A DNA stretch of 64,000 bases, taken from assembly GCF_022844465.1 (NCBI RefSeq), contig NZ_JALHLP010000003.1, positions 124,001-188,000 on the forward strand, written 5' to 3'. Both the position numbers and the translations under genes were made by a program. The notes below the pieces were generated by a model. That model saw only the letters and a list, made by a program, of their open reading frames with translations, was not told the DNA's origin and searched no databases. This document shows positions 24,441-33,490 of this stretch, in pieces. This stretch comes from Bradyrhizobium sp. (GTDB lineage: Bacteria > Pseudomonadota > Alphaproteobacteria > Rhizobiales > Xanthobacteraceae). Each line of letters begins with the position of its first letter. Position 1 is the stretch's first letter.

Positions 24441-26578
24441 ACCGGAAAGCCTCCGACCCGTTCTCCGAAAAATTGCCGATAAGCTTAGAGAGCAATCCTA
24501 GGTTGTCTTCTTGGTTAAGCTTCTCCACCGCAGGCGAGGTCTTTGTCTCTTCTGGAAAAGTGGAGATCGGACAAGGCATCGTGACGGCGCTGGCGCAGAT
24601 CGCCGCCGACGAGCTCGACGTCGATCTGTCGCGTGTGCAGATGGTCCGGGCATCGACCTCTGTCAGCCCCAACGAGGGTGCCACCTCGGGGAGCCTCTCC
24701 ATCCAACAGTCAGGTCGTGCACTGCGTCACGCTTGCGCCGAGGTACGTCGGATTTTTCTCCGACAAGCGGCGGCACGGCTGGGTGTTGATGTCGACGCGC
24801 TTGAAGTTCAGGACGGCACGATCAAGGGACCTGGCAACGTTGCGACCAGCTATTGGGAGCTCGCCGAAGACGTTTCGCTCGAGCGTAACGCCACGCCGGG
24901 CGCAAACCCAAAAGATGCGACACTCCGTAGGCTCGCCGGGAATTCCATCCAACGAGTCGATATCCCCGACAAGGTGTTTGCCGAGCCACGGTTCATCCAC
25001 GATCGGACATTCTCGGGAATGCTGCACGGCCGCGTGCTACGGCCGGAGAAACTCCGGGCGAAACTCTTGGGAGAACTGAACGAGGATGGAGCCCGCGCCG
25101 TTTCAGGTCTGGTCGTGATCGTCCGTGATGGAAGCTTTTCGGGCGTTGTCAGTGAAACCGAGCATGGTGCGGAGGACGCTCTCGACGCGCTACGCAAGAG
25201 CGCAACCTGGTCTGACGGCGAGCCATTGCCTGACGATGACGATTTGGCAACATTCCTCAAGACCCAACCATCGGAATCGACGGTGATCGATACGAAGATC
25301 GCCGCATCACCCGGCACGGCGGCGCGCACGGTCCGGCGACAGTACACCCGACCGTACATCGCCCACGCGTCAATTGCGCCATCCTGCGCTATCGCGCAAT
25401 GGCATGGCGACCGCGTCCATGTCTGGACCCACAGCCAAGGTGTGTACCTCCTGCGCGCCGATTTGGCGCTGGTACTCAAGTTGCCGGTAGCGAACATCAC
25501 CGTCGAGCATATGGAAGGCGCCGGTTGTTACGGGCACAACGCCGCCGACGACGTCGCGCTTGATGCCGTGCTGCTGGCCAAAGCCGCTGCTGGCCGGCCG
25601 GTGCGGGTACAGTGGTCGCGCGAAGCCGAAATGGCCGATGCACCCTTCGGGGCCGCGATGACAATCGAGATTGAGGCCGGCCTGGATTCGCAGGGTGAGA
25701 TTGTCAATTGGAAGCACGCAATCTGGAGCAACGGTCACGTAGCGCGACCGGGCCGGGCGCCTCAGCCAGCCTTGCTCGCAGCGTTCGAGTTGGCTGATCC
25801 GTTTCCGCGCATGATCTCGACCAATCCGCCGCAGGTCAACGGCGGCGGCGGCGATCGCAACGCGATCCCGCTATACGATCTTCCGTCCTGGAGCATAGAG
25901 AGTCATCGCTTGACGACCATGCCGATCCGCACTTCCGCGCTGCGCACACTAGGCGCGCAGGGAAACGTATTTGCGATCGAATCCTTTCTCGATGAGCTTG
26001 CCGCGGAGCGCGGCGAAGATCCGGTCGACTTCCGTCTCCGCTACTTGCGCGATGGACGGGCAAGGGACGTCATCCGCGCCGTGGCCAAGCGCGCCAAATG
26101 GAAACCGGCAAAGCGCCCTGGCATTGGCCATGGCATCGGCTTTGCCCGCTACAAGAACACCGGTGCCTACTGCGCCGCGATCGCAGAAATCGAGGGGACC
26201 GAGAATATCACCGTTCGGAAGCTGACGCTGGCGGTCGATGTCGGCGAAGCGATCAATCCCGACGGCGTTATCAACCAGATCGAAGGTGGTGCCATTCAAG
26301 CCACGAGCTGGGTACTCAAAGAGCGCGTTCGGTTCGACCGGCAACGCATCACCAGCACCAGTTGGACCGAATATCCGATCCTGCGCTTCAGCGAGGTCCC
26401 CGATGTCGAGGTCGAGGTGATCCGCCGTCCGGAGATGGACCCTCTCGGCGCCGGTGAGGCCGCCCATGGCCCGGTCACGGCCGCCATTGCCAATGCGGTG
26501 TTCGACGCCCTCGGCGTGCGGGTGCGACATTTGCCGCTCACGCGCGACCAAATAATGGCCGCCATGGGACCGACATGA
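24437..26578 (+). CDS. Molybdopterin large subunit of a molybdenum hydroxylase (IorB/NicB architecture)
   Basis: A 713-residue protein. The molybdenum-site motif VEIGQGIVTALAQIAADEL lies near the N-terminus (about 35-55) rather than in the second half as in xanthine dehydrogenase or CoxL. This rearranged order is the mark of isoquinoline 1-oxidoreductase and nicotinate dehydrogenase large subunits. GAGEAAHGP near the C-terminus carries the catalytic Glu. TSALRTLGAQGNVFA is the region near the cofactor. No Tat signal is seen, so the complex is cytoplasmic. It is coupled by ATGA overlaps to the small subunit and to the downstream ModA-like gene. It probably hydroxylates a carbon next to nitrogen in a heterocycle; the substrate is unproven. 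Confidence 0.85.
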   Translation: MNRKASDPFSEKLPISLESNPRLSSWLSFSTAGEVFVSSGKVEIGQGIVTALAQIAADELDVDLSRVQMVRASTSVSPNEGATSGSLSIQQSGRALRHACAEVRRIFLRQAAARLGVDVDALEVQDGTIKGPGNVATSYWELAEDVSLERNATPGANPKDATLRRLAGNSIQRVDIPDKVFAEPRFIHDRTFSGMLHGRVLRPEKLRAKLLGELNEDGARAVSGLVVIVRDGSFSGVVSETEHGAEDALDALRKSATWSDGEPLPDDDDLATFLKTQPSESTVIDTKIAASPGTAARTVRRQYTRPYIAHASIAPSCAIAQWHGDRVHVWTHSQGVYLLRADLALVLKLPVANITVEHMEGAGCYGHNAADDVALDAVLLAKAAAGRPVRVQWSREAEMADAPFGAAMTIEIEAGLDSQGEIVNWKHAIWSNGHVARPGRAPQPALLAAFELADPFPRMISTNPPQVNGGGGDRNAIPLYDLPSWSIESHRLTTMPIRTSALRTLGAQGNVFAIESFLDELAAERGEDPVDFRLRYLRDGRARDVIRAVAKRAKWKPAKRPGIGHGIGFARYKNTGAYCAAIAEIEGTENITVRKLTLAVDVGEAINPDGVINQIEGGAIQATSWVLKERVRFDRQRITSTSWTEYPILRFSEVPDVEVEVIRRPEMDPLGAGEAAHGPVTAAIANAVFDALGVRVRHLPLTRDQIMAAMGPT

Positions 26579-27282
26579 GCAGGCTGAACCTCCTCAGCGG
26601 CGGTGCCGCACAGGGCCTGGTTGGTAGCCTGGCGCCGGCCTTCACGGCCCAGACCGGTCTGGAGCTTTCCGGCGAGTTTGGCGCGGTCGGCGCCATGGCC
26701 GAGAAGCTTCGTCGCGGCGCGCCGGCTGACATGGTCATCCTGACCGCCGCCCTGGTTGCTGAACTGGCCAAGCAGGAACTGGTTGTCCCCACTTCGGTTG
26801 CCGATGTCGGCCGGGTCGAAACCGCCCTCGCCGTCCGTACCGGCACACCCCTTATCACCGTCTACAGTGTAGCCGACTTGCGAGAGTCTCTGCTGGCGGC
26901 CGATGCGATCTTCGTACCCGATATCAAGGCCTCGACAGCCGGGATTCACGTTGCAAGGGTTCTTGATCGGCTGGGCATAATCGACGCGGTGGTAGCGCGC
27001 CTCCGGATCTTCCCGAACGGCGCGACAGCGATGCGCGAACTCGCGAAAACCGATGCGCGCCGTGCGATCGGTTGCACGCAGTCGACCGAGATTATCGCGA
27101 CCGACGGCGTAGCCTGGTCGTGTCCGCTGCCGAAGGGCTACGGCCTCGCCACCATGTACACAGCGGCTATCACCACCACGGCAGCTCACGCGGCACAGGC
27201 TCGGGAACTGATCGACCTATTGGTCGACGACAAGCAATACCAGACGCGCAAACGAGCCGGCTTCCTCACTGACCAGGAATAG
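26575..27282 (+). CDS. ModA-like substrate-binding domain protein lacking a signal peptide
   Basis: A 235-residue type II periplasmic-binding-protein fold. The N-terminus MSRLNLLSGGAAQGLV has the binding-strand pattern of molybdate-binding proteins (LSGGAAQG, then GAVGAMAEKLRRGAPADMVI). There is no hydrophobic signal, so the protein should be cytoplasmic. It overlaps the stop of the large subunit by 4 nt, so it is made together with it. A role in molybdate or cofactor delivery, or in sensing the substrate, is plausible but only inferred. It could also be a LysR-like effector domain that lost its DNA-binding part, though no HTH remnant is seen. Confidence 0.75.
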   Translation: MSRLNLLSGGAAQGLVGSLAPAFTAQTGLELSGEFGAVGAMAEKLRRGAPADMVILTAALVAELAKQELVVPTSVADVGRVETALAVRTGTPLITVYSVADLRESLLAADAIFVPDIKASTAGIHVARVLDRLGIIDAVVARLRIFPNGATAMRELAKTDARRAIGCTQSTEIIATDGVAWSCPLPKGYGLATMYTAAITTTAAHAAQARELIDLLVDDKQYQTRKRAGFLTDQE

Positions 27283-27410
27283 TCTACGTCGCGATTGCCC
27301 CAGTGACAGGTCGCGCCCACGGCGCCGTGCGCGATGCCAGCCGCGGTCGAATACGAGGGCATTCGGGGCGACAAGTGAACTGGGTGGAGTACGCAGGCTC
27401 AATATCCCGG

Positions 27411-28145
27411 CTATTCGCCCTCGCTTCCAGATCCCGCTTCGGCCAATTCGCGAAGCATATCGGCATTCAACACGACGATAGCGCCGTGCTCGAGGCGTAC
27501 CCAGTTTTGGGTTGCCCAGGCCCGCAGCTGCTTGTTGATACTCTCGCGAGTCATTCCCACCATTTCGCTGATTTCCTGCTGGGTGATCGCGATTGTTCGG
27601 CTCTGCGGTTCGGACTTGTGTTTTTCAGACAGTCGAAGCAACGCGCTGGCCAGTCGTCCCGGGAGGTTTTGCAGAATGATCTGTTCTACCTGATCGCTGG
27701 TCCATCGGAGCCGCTCGCAGAGCAATTCAATGAACTTCATTGCCAATGCTGGCTGGCCCTTCACAAACGGGATGAATTCGCGCCGATCAATGACTAGGAG
27801 TTCGCAATTGCTATTCGCGATAGCATCTGCGGAGCGCACCCTTCCGTCGAGCAGCGCAATCTCGCCGAAGATCTCGCCGGGCCCGATGATGTTCAAGATG
27901 GCATTGCGGCCTTCAGGCGATGAAATGCTCATCTTCACCGTTCCGGAAATCACCGCATACAGGCTGTTGCCGGGATCCCCCTTGGAAAACAGCATGGCGC
28001 CGCGCTTCAGCGTGGAATGCTTGGCGTAGCGACAGAGCTGATCCAGCGCCTCTGGCTCGAGATCAGCAAAAATCGGGTGTTTGCGCAGCACGGATAAACT
28101 GCCAGTCGACAGTTTTTGGGCTTCACCCGTCCTTTGTTGAGGCAC
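27411..28145 (-). CDS. Crp/Fnr family transcriptional regulator
   Basis: A 244-residue regulator. A cyclic-nucleotide-binding-type beta barrel occupies about 25-140 (GDPGNSLYAVISGTVK, GEIFGEIALLDG), and a C-terminal HTH has ITQQEISEMVGMTRESINKQL at about 190-210. The FNR iron-sulfur cysteines are absent, so it is not an oxygen sensor of that class. The start is a GTG at 28145. It converges with the ModA-like gene and lies in front of the CoxMSL genes on the same strand, but about 290 bp downstream of them. It may govern either hydroxylase operon; no operator was located. Confidence 0.88.
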   Translation of the reverse strand: MPQQRTGEAQKLSTGSLSVLRKHPIFADLEPEALDQLCRYAKHSTLKRGAMLFSKGDPGNSLYAVISGTVKMSISSPEGRNAILNIIGPGEIFGEIALLDGRVRSADAIANSNCELLVIDRREFIPFVKGQPALAMKFIELLCERLRWTSDQVEQIILQNLPGRLASALLRLSEKHKSEPQSRTIAITQQEISEMVGMTRESINKQLRAWATQNWVRLEHGAIVVLNADMLRELAEAGSGSEGE

Positions 28146-28434
28146 GCCAGTAATACTCCAGGAGATGCCGACGGTGAACTAGCCCTTCCCTAATCAAGAC
28201 TGGTCGCCTTTTCAACCGTTCAGTACCAAAGCAGGTCGAATTGGCGACAATTGACACTGCAACATCACACCGATTCTACCAAGAGCCGAGGTTTGCGACG
28301 TCCTATCTGCCGGACTATCGCAAAGAGCAGCAATGCCTCCTAAGGTAGCATGCTGACTTTAGTTTACCCGAAGGTCGAGCAATGTCGACCATCACTTCAA
28401 TTTTCTCATCAGCTTCAACCGTAGCGGAGTTCGG

Positions 28435-30825
28435 TCAGATTTTTCCCAAAGCAGTCAGGATGACCTGAGGCGTTAGCGGAATCTCCGTGATTGTTACCCC
28501 CAACGGCATAAGCGCGTCGTTGACAGCATTGCTCACGGCGGCGGCCGCCCCTGCCGTGCCGGCTTCACCCGCGCCCTTGGCGCCCAACTCAGATTCCAGC
28601 GTCGGCGAGACCACGTGACCAACGTCGATGTCCGGCATTTCGCCTGGCATTGGAACCAGGTAGTCGACCATGTTGGCGTTGGTGAGCTGGCCGCGCTCAT
28701 CATATACGCATTTCTCGAACAACGCCGCGCCGAGGCCTTGGACTACGCCGCCTCTGATCTGTTCATCGACCAGTTGCGGATTGATGATGGTCCCGCAATC
28801 CTCGACCACCCAATGCTTCAGGAGCTTGACGAAACCGGTGTCGGTGTCGACTTCCAGCCAGGACGCCTGGACGCCATTGGTGAAGGCGAAAGGATATTCT
28901 CGCGGGACAAAATGCCGGGTTGCCATCAATTCGGGTTGAATGCCCGGCGGCAAAGTGTCGGGGCGGAAGTACACAATTCGCGCGAGTTCGCTCAATTCAA
29001 TCCTCGGCGTGCCGTCCGCAACACTTACAACGCGACCATTGACGATCTCGAGTTCACCCGGTGTCGATTGTAGAATAGCGGCCGCCACGTCAAGCACGTT
29101 CTTTCGCAACGCCTTGCTGGCCTGCAACGCAGCCTCGCCACCGATACCGGCTCCCCGGGACGCCCAGGTACCTCCCCCATACGGCGTATTGTCAGTGTCG
29201 CCCAGCACCACACGGACACGATCCATGGAGACACCGAGCACGCTGCCGACGATCTGCGCCGTCAACGACTCCGATCCCTGGCCCTGCTCGGTAATGCTGG
29301 TCTGGCAGATCACCGATCCCTGGGCGTCGAGCCGCACGGCGACGCCATCCTGCGAAGATATCTTCGCCCCGCCAACGCCATAGAATGCCGCGCTAGGGTT
29401 GGTAACTTCAATGAAGCTGGCGATGCCAATACCGCGATGGATATTCTTCGCACGTAATATTGCTTGCTCGGCGCGCAGCCTATCGTATTCCATCATCTTG
29501 ACCAGCTTGGCCAACGCTGCATGGTGCGACAATTGCTCAAAGCGCAGACCTGACGGCGATACACAGGGGTAGGCGTCATCGGCAATCAGATTGCGGCGGC
29601 GAATTTCGATCGGATCGATACCGATCTTCATCGCGGCCAGGTCAACCAGGCTCTCCGTCACCGAGCAAGCGATGGGATGGCCAACCGCGCGGTATTGGCA
29701 CATGACGTTCTTGTTCTGGAATACGACGCGAGCCCGGGCGCGGTAATTCCTGGTTACATAAGGTCCGCCGACCAGATTGACGACCTGGTTGGCCTCGATC
29801 GCGCTGGTCCGCGGATACATCGAGTAAGGTCCAATTCCCGTGAGGTCGTCGATCTCGAAAGCCGTAATGGCGCCGTCACGCTTGACGCCGATCCTTCCCT
29901 TGCACCGATGATCGCGAGCATGAATGTCGGTATTGAAGCTCTCGACTCGGTCTGCGACAAACTTGATCGGTCTGCGCAGTAATTTCGCGAGTGCGTATGT
30001 CGCCATCTCGTCGGCATAGATATGGACCTTGATGCCGAATGAACCACCGACGTCTTTACAGACCACGCGGACTTGGGACTCGTTCAAGCCCAAATGCAGG
30101 GCAGCGATGTTCTGCACCATGTGTGGCGCCTGGGTGCCCTGGTAGATCGTGAGCCGCGCCTCGCCGGCGTTCCAGTCCGCTACCACCGACCGCGGCTCGA
30201 GCGTCACGCCGGTATGCCGTCCGAAAACAAACTCCGCCTCCACCACCGCGTCGGCATCGGCAAAGGCCTGATCAACATTCCCGGCGTCGTGATTGCGCTC
30301 GAAAGCAAGGTTGTCGCCTAGCGAGCCGTGGATGACCGGCGTCGCTGGATCGAGCGCGGTTAGCATGTCCGTTGCGGCGTCAAGTGCCGCATACTCCACC
30401 GACACCCGCTCGGCAGCATCCTCGGCCTGCGCGCGACTGGCCGCCACAACGGCGGCCACCGCTTCACCCTGCCAACATACTCGGTCGATCGCGATGGCAC
30501 TTTGCGGCGCTGATTTGAGGCCCTTCAGGTGCGACAGCACACCGACCCACGGCGTAATCACGCTCGCGAGCTCGCTGCCCGAAACGATGGCGATCACCCC
30601 CGGCATCCGCCTCGCCGCCGACATCTCGATACCAAGGATCCTTGCGTGCGCATGCGGCGAACGCAAAAAAACCACATGCGCCATGCGCGGCAGCTCGAGA
30701 TCGCTGACGTATAGACCCCGTCCTTGCATCAAACGGTCAAGGTTGGGCCGAGGGACCGTCTTGCCAATATAGGAATTCGGCCGGTCCAGAACGGAAAGCA
30801 TTTCCGGCGGGTATCGCGGAGTCAT
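28435..30825 (-). CDS. Molybdopterin large subunit of a xanthine-dehydrogenase/CoxL-type hydroxylase
   Basis: About 796 residues with the usual order: an N-terminal a/b hammerhead (KTVPRPNLDRLMQGRG), a middle cofactor domain, then ITEQGQGSESLTAQIV in the second half and GAKGAGEAGTAG with the catalytic Glu near the end. The active-site loop reads QYRAVGHPIA. Form I CO dehydrogenases have AYXCSFR with a Cys, so this is not a CO dehydrogenase. It oxidises an aldehyde or heterocycle. ATG 30825 overlaps the stop of the [2Fe-2S] gene. It is the third gene of a coxM-S-L ordered operon. Confidence 0.9.
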   Translation of the reverse strand: MTPRYPPEMLSVLDRPNSYIGKTVPRPNLDRLMQGRGLYVSDLELPRMAHVVFLRSPHAHARILGIEMSAARRMPGVIAIVSGSELASVITPWVGVLSHLKGLKSAPQSAIAIDRVCWQGEAVAAVVAASRAQAEDAAERVSVEYAALDAATDMLTALDPATPVIHGSLGDNLAFERNHDAGNVDQAFADADAVVEAEFVFGRHTGVTLEPRSVVADWNAGEARLTIYQGTQAPHMVQNIAALHLGLNESQVRVVCKDVGGSFGIKVHIYADEMATYALAKLLRRPIKFVADRVESFNTDIHARDHRCKGRIGVKRDGAITAFEIDDLTGIGPYSMYPRTSAIEANQVVNLVGGPYVTRNYRARARVVFQNKNVMCQYRAVGHPIACSVTESLVDLAAMKIGIDPIEIRRRNLIADDAYPCVSPSGLRFEQLSHHAALAKLVKMMEYDRLRAEQAILRAKNIHRGIGIASFIEVTNPSAAFYGVGGAKISSQDGVAVRLDAQGSVICQTSITEQGQGSESLTAQIVGSVLGVSMDRVRVVLGDTDNTPYGGGTWASRGAGIGGEAALQASKALRKNVLDVAAAILQSTPGELEIVNGRVVSVADGTPRIELSELARIVYFRPDTLPPGIQPELMATRHFVPREYPFAFTNGVQASWLEVDTDTGFVKLLKHWVVEDCGTIINPQLVDEQIRGGVVQGLGAALFEKCVYDERGQLTNANMVDYLVPMPGEMPDIDVGHVVSPTLESELGAKGAGEAGTAGAAAAVSNAVNDALMPLGVTITEIPLTPQVILTALGKI

Positions 30826-31307
30826 GGGGAGCGCCCCGCGCGTTGGCGCGCAATGGTTTCGATCGCATCGACAATGGCCTGGTAGCCGGTGCAGCGGCAG
30901 TAATTGCCTGAAAGATGCTCGCGAATCTGTTCCCGATCGGGCTGTGGCGACTGCTGAAGCAGATCCTGCGCCGCGATCAGCATTCCCGGGGTGCAGAATC
31001 CGCATTGCAACGCGTTGCGGTCACGAAACGCTGCCTGCAAGTCCGCAATCTCGCCGCTGTCGGACATGCCTTCGATGGTCTCGACCGAACTCCTGTGAGC
31101 CTGGGCCGCAAGCATCAGGCACGAGCGCACGATCTCGCCATTCATACGGACCGTGCATGCACCGCAGACACCGTGTTCGCAGCCAACATGCGTGCCGGTG
31201 AGTTGCAGGTGCTCGCGGAGGAAATCCGCGAGATTCAGGCGCGGTAGCACATTGGCTTCAACGTAATCTCCATTGACATGAAGCGCGACTGCTACGGTAT
31301 CCATCAC
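30822..31307 (-). CDS. [2Fe-2S] small subunit of the CoxL-type hydroxylase
   Basis: A 161-residue protein with GCEHGVCGACTVRMNGE and a following SC for the plant-type cluster, then CGFCTPGM and NYCRCTGYQ for the second cluster. All eight cysteines are present. It forms the electron-transfer subunit between molybdenum and FAD. It is coupled on both sides by 4-nt overlaps, to the FAD subunit upstream and the large subunit downstream. CTPG and CRCTGY match the CoxS family closely, unlike the IorA-type subunit at 24 kb. Confidence 0.93.
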   Translation of the reverse strand: MMDTVAVALHVNGDYVEANVLPRLNLADFLREHLQLTGTHVGCEHGVCGACTVRMNGEIVRSCLMLAAQAHRSSVETIEGMSDSGEIADLQAAFRDRNALQCGFCTPGMLIAAQDLLQQSPQPDREQIREHLSGNYCRCTGYQAIVDAIETIARQRAGRSP

Positions 31308-32185
31308 TCCTCGCCTCCCAAGCCCAAATCAGCGCGGGACAGCAGCGAGCCCACGCACCGCGCCAGCAAGATTTTCGCCAGATATCGGCGCATGGCGGGC
31401 GTCGCCTGTTGATCCCCCATCGGGCTAAGCTCTTCACTTAGAGCGGAGCATGCCTCGGACAGCACTGTCCTGGTCACCGGGACACCAATCAGCTTGCTAC
31501 CGGATTTGGCCAGCAACGGGCGATCACCGACCGCAAAGAACCCGAGGCGAAGGTCGACAAACTGTCCGTCCCTTACTATTGCCTGGGCTGCAAGTCCGAC
31601 AATCGCAAAATCACCGCGCCGACGGGAGAACTCGTGGAAGAAATGCGTCGAGCCCTCAGGCGCGACTGGTAGCTCGACGGCGACCAGCAATTCGTGCGGC
31701 AGCAGCGCGGTCTCGTAAATACCTCTGAAGAACTCTTCTGCCGCAATCCGCCGTTCACCGAGCGGACCCCGAGCAATGATGACGGCGCCCAGCGTGATCA
31801 TACAGGCGGGTAATTCGGATGCGGGGTCCGCATGCGCAAGACTCCCGCCGATCGTTCCGCGGTTTCGGACTGCCGGATGTGCGATGTGGGCAACCGCCTG
31901 CGTCAACAAAGGAGCATGGGCCGCTATCTCCGTGGACTTCAACAGATCGACATGTCGCGTAAGAGCTCCGATCGTGAGAATACCTCTCTCAACCGCGATA
32001 CCGCCGAGCTCAGTCAAGCCACCTATGTCGACAATGAATTCAGGAGAGATCAAGCGCAGGTTCATCGCCGGCATCAGGCTTTGTCCGCCCGACAATACCT
32101 TGGCGCTTTCGCCATGCACGACAAGTAACTCCAGCGCTTCTGAGACGCTGGTTGCTCGGGCATAGGCAAAAGCCGAGGCCTTCAT
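31304..32185 (-). CDS. FAD-binding subunit of the CoxL-type hydroxylase (CoxM family)
   Basis: A 293-residue protein of the FAD_binding_5/CO_deh_flav_C family. The flavin-contacting motifs LSGGQSLMPAM (about 32-42) and NRGTIGGSLAHADPASELP are intact. It re-oxidises the small subunit and passes electrons to an acceptor. It starts the operon and is divergent from the luciferase-like monooxygenase across 162 bp, which probably contains both promoters. The presence of this subunit separates the complex from the IorAB-type pair, which has no flavin subunit. Confidence 0.92.
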   Translation of the reverse strand: MKASAFAYARATSVSEALELLVVHGESAKVLSGGQSLMPAMNLRLISPEFIVDIGGLTELGGIAVERGILTIGALTRHVDLLKSTEIAAHAPLLTQAVAHIAHPAVRNRGTIGGSLAHADPASELPACMITLGAVIIARGPLGERRIAAEEFFRGIYETALLPHELLVAVELPVAPEGSTHFFHEFSRRRGDFAIVGLAAQAIVRDGQFVDLRLGFFAVGDRPLLAKSGSKLIGVPVTRTVLSEACSALSEELSPMGDQQATPAMRRYLAKILLARCVGSLLSRADLGLGGEE

Positions 32186-32347
32186 TTTCGGCGTAAACTC
32201 CCGGTAGAGTTCAAATTAGACGGCTCTGGGCTTGAAACGTCAAGTTTGTTATCGCGCCATAGTTCGACTTTGGGGCTTGTCTTAGTCGACCGAACCACGC
32301 ATTTTCCAGGTCAAGAAAAGAAGCCTGCCTGTGGGGAAGAGCAGACC

Positions 32348-33490
32348 ATGAAGCTCGGGTTCTTTACAATGCCGATCCATCCTGTCGACAAAGATTGGCG
32401 GCTTTCCCTTAAGGAGGATCGCGAAGCGTTCCTGCTGGCCGATGAGCTGGGGTTCACCGAGGCCTATGTCGGCGAACACGTCACCGACAGAGCCGAGAAT
32501 ATCACATCTTCCATAGCCTTTATCGCGTGGCTGGCAGCGGCGACCAAACAGATCAAGCTTGGTACCGGCACAGTCAACATGCCAAATACCCATCCGGCAG
32601 CCGTTGCATCTGCGATCGCGATGCTGGACCATATGCTCGATGGGCGCTTGATTTTCGGCATTAGCCCGGGCGGTCTGCTGTCCGACGCCGAAGCATTCGG
32701 CAATCTCGAAGCAGACCGGAATGCCATGTTCCTGGAGGCCATAAACCAGGTTCTTCAGATATGGGCGAGCGATCCGCCCTACAACATCCGAGGCGAGTAC
32801 TGGAACATAACGGTTCAGAAAACCCTGATTGAAGACATAGGCCAGGGCTTCATCCCGCGCCCGCTTCAACGACCGCATCCCCCGATCGTGGTGACGGCGG
32901 TTGCCCCCTTCTCCAAGGGCGTGACGGAGGCTGCGGCACGCGGCTGGGATCCGATCTCGGCCAACTTCCTGATGCCGGCCTGGGTGAGGAGCCACTGGCC
33001 GAAGTACATCGAGGGCTGTCAGCGCGCCAAACGTCCTGTGGACCCAGCGAACTGGCGCGTTGCCAAGAGCGTATTTGTCGCCAAGGACGCCGCGACCGCG
33101 AAGGCCTATGCTACCGATCCGAACGGTCCCTATGTCTATTACTATCGCTCGCTGTTCACGAAGTTGAAGCGCAACGGCCGCATCGAACTGTTCAAGACGC
33201 GCCGCGATCAACCGGACGACGAGGTAACGCTGGAGTCGATCTGCGAGAAACTCATTATCTGCGGCACGCCGGACAGCGTTGCGGATCAGTTGCTCGCCTT
33301 TCAGGAAGAGACTGGCCCCTTCGGCACGCTGCTCTACGCCGGAAAGGATTGGAAGGACCGCGAGCTGGGCCGCCAATCGATGGTCTTGATGGCCGAACAA
33401 GTCATGCCGCGGGTCAGTGCCGGCGAACCTACTCGTTCCAATACCGACGACGTGTCAATGCACAAGCGGGGCCGCCTTGGCACTCAGTGA
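32348..33490 (+). CDS. Luciferase-like (LLM class) flavin-dependent monooxygenase
   Basis: A 380-residue bacterial-luciferase-fold protein. MKLGFFTMPIHP begins the first strand of the barrel, EAYVGEH and LGTGTVNMPNTHP follow, and FGISPGGL is the usual flavin-site loop. Such enzymes use reduced FMN from a partner reductase to oxygenate a substrate. A flavin reductase gene lies nearby at 34.4 kb on the opposite strand and could supply FMNH2. ATG 32348 is chosen because the family N-terminus starts there and GGGGAAGAG precedes it. It overlaps the next gene's probable start by 14 nt, so the two work together. Limonene-type and alkanal enzymes share this fold, so the substrate is open. Confidence 0.88.
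   Translation: MKLGFFTMPIHPVDKDWRLSLKEDREAFLLADELGFTEAYVGEHVTDRAENITSSIAFIAWLAAATKQIKLGTGTVNMPNTHPAAVASAIAMLDHMLDGRLIFGISPGGLLSDAEAFGNLEADRNAMFLEAINQVLQIWASDPPYNIRGEYWNITVQKTLIEDIGQGFIPRPLQRPHPPIVVTAVAPFSKGVTEAAARGWDPISANFLMPAWVRSHWPKYIEGCQRAKRPVDPANWRVAKSVFVAKDAATAKAYATDPNGPYVYYYRSLFTKLKRNGRIELFKTRRDQPDDEVTLESICEKLIICGTPDSVADQLLAFQEETGPFGTLLYAGKDWKDRELGRQSMVLMAEQVMPRVSAGEPTRSNTDDVSMHKRGRLGTQ

Noticed and set aside
23967..26578. Named assignment as nicotinate dehydrogenase (nicAB)
   Set aside because: The architecture fits the wider IorAB/NicAB group, but the rest of a nic cluster is absent, so the substrate cannot be named.
28435..32185. Carbon monoxide dehydrogenase (coxMSL)
   Set aside because: Gene order fits, but the active-site loop lacks the form I Cys motif.
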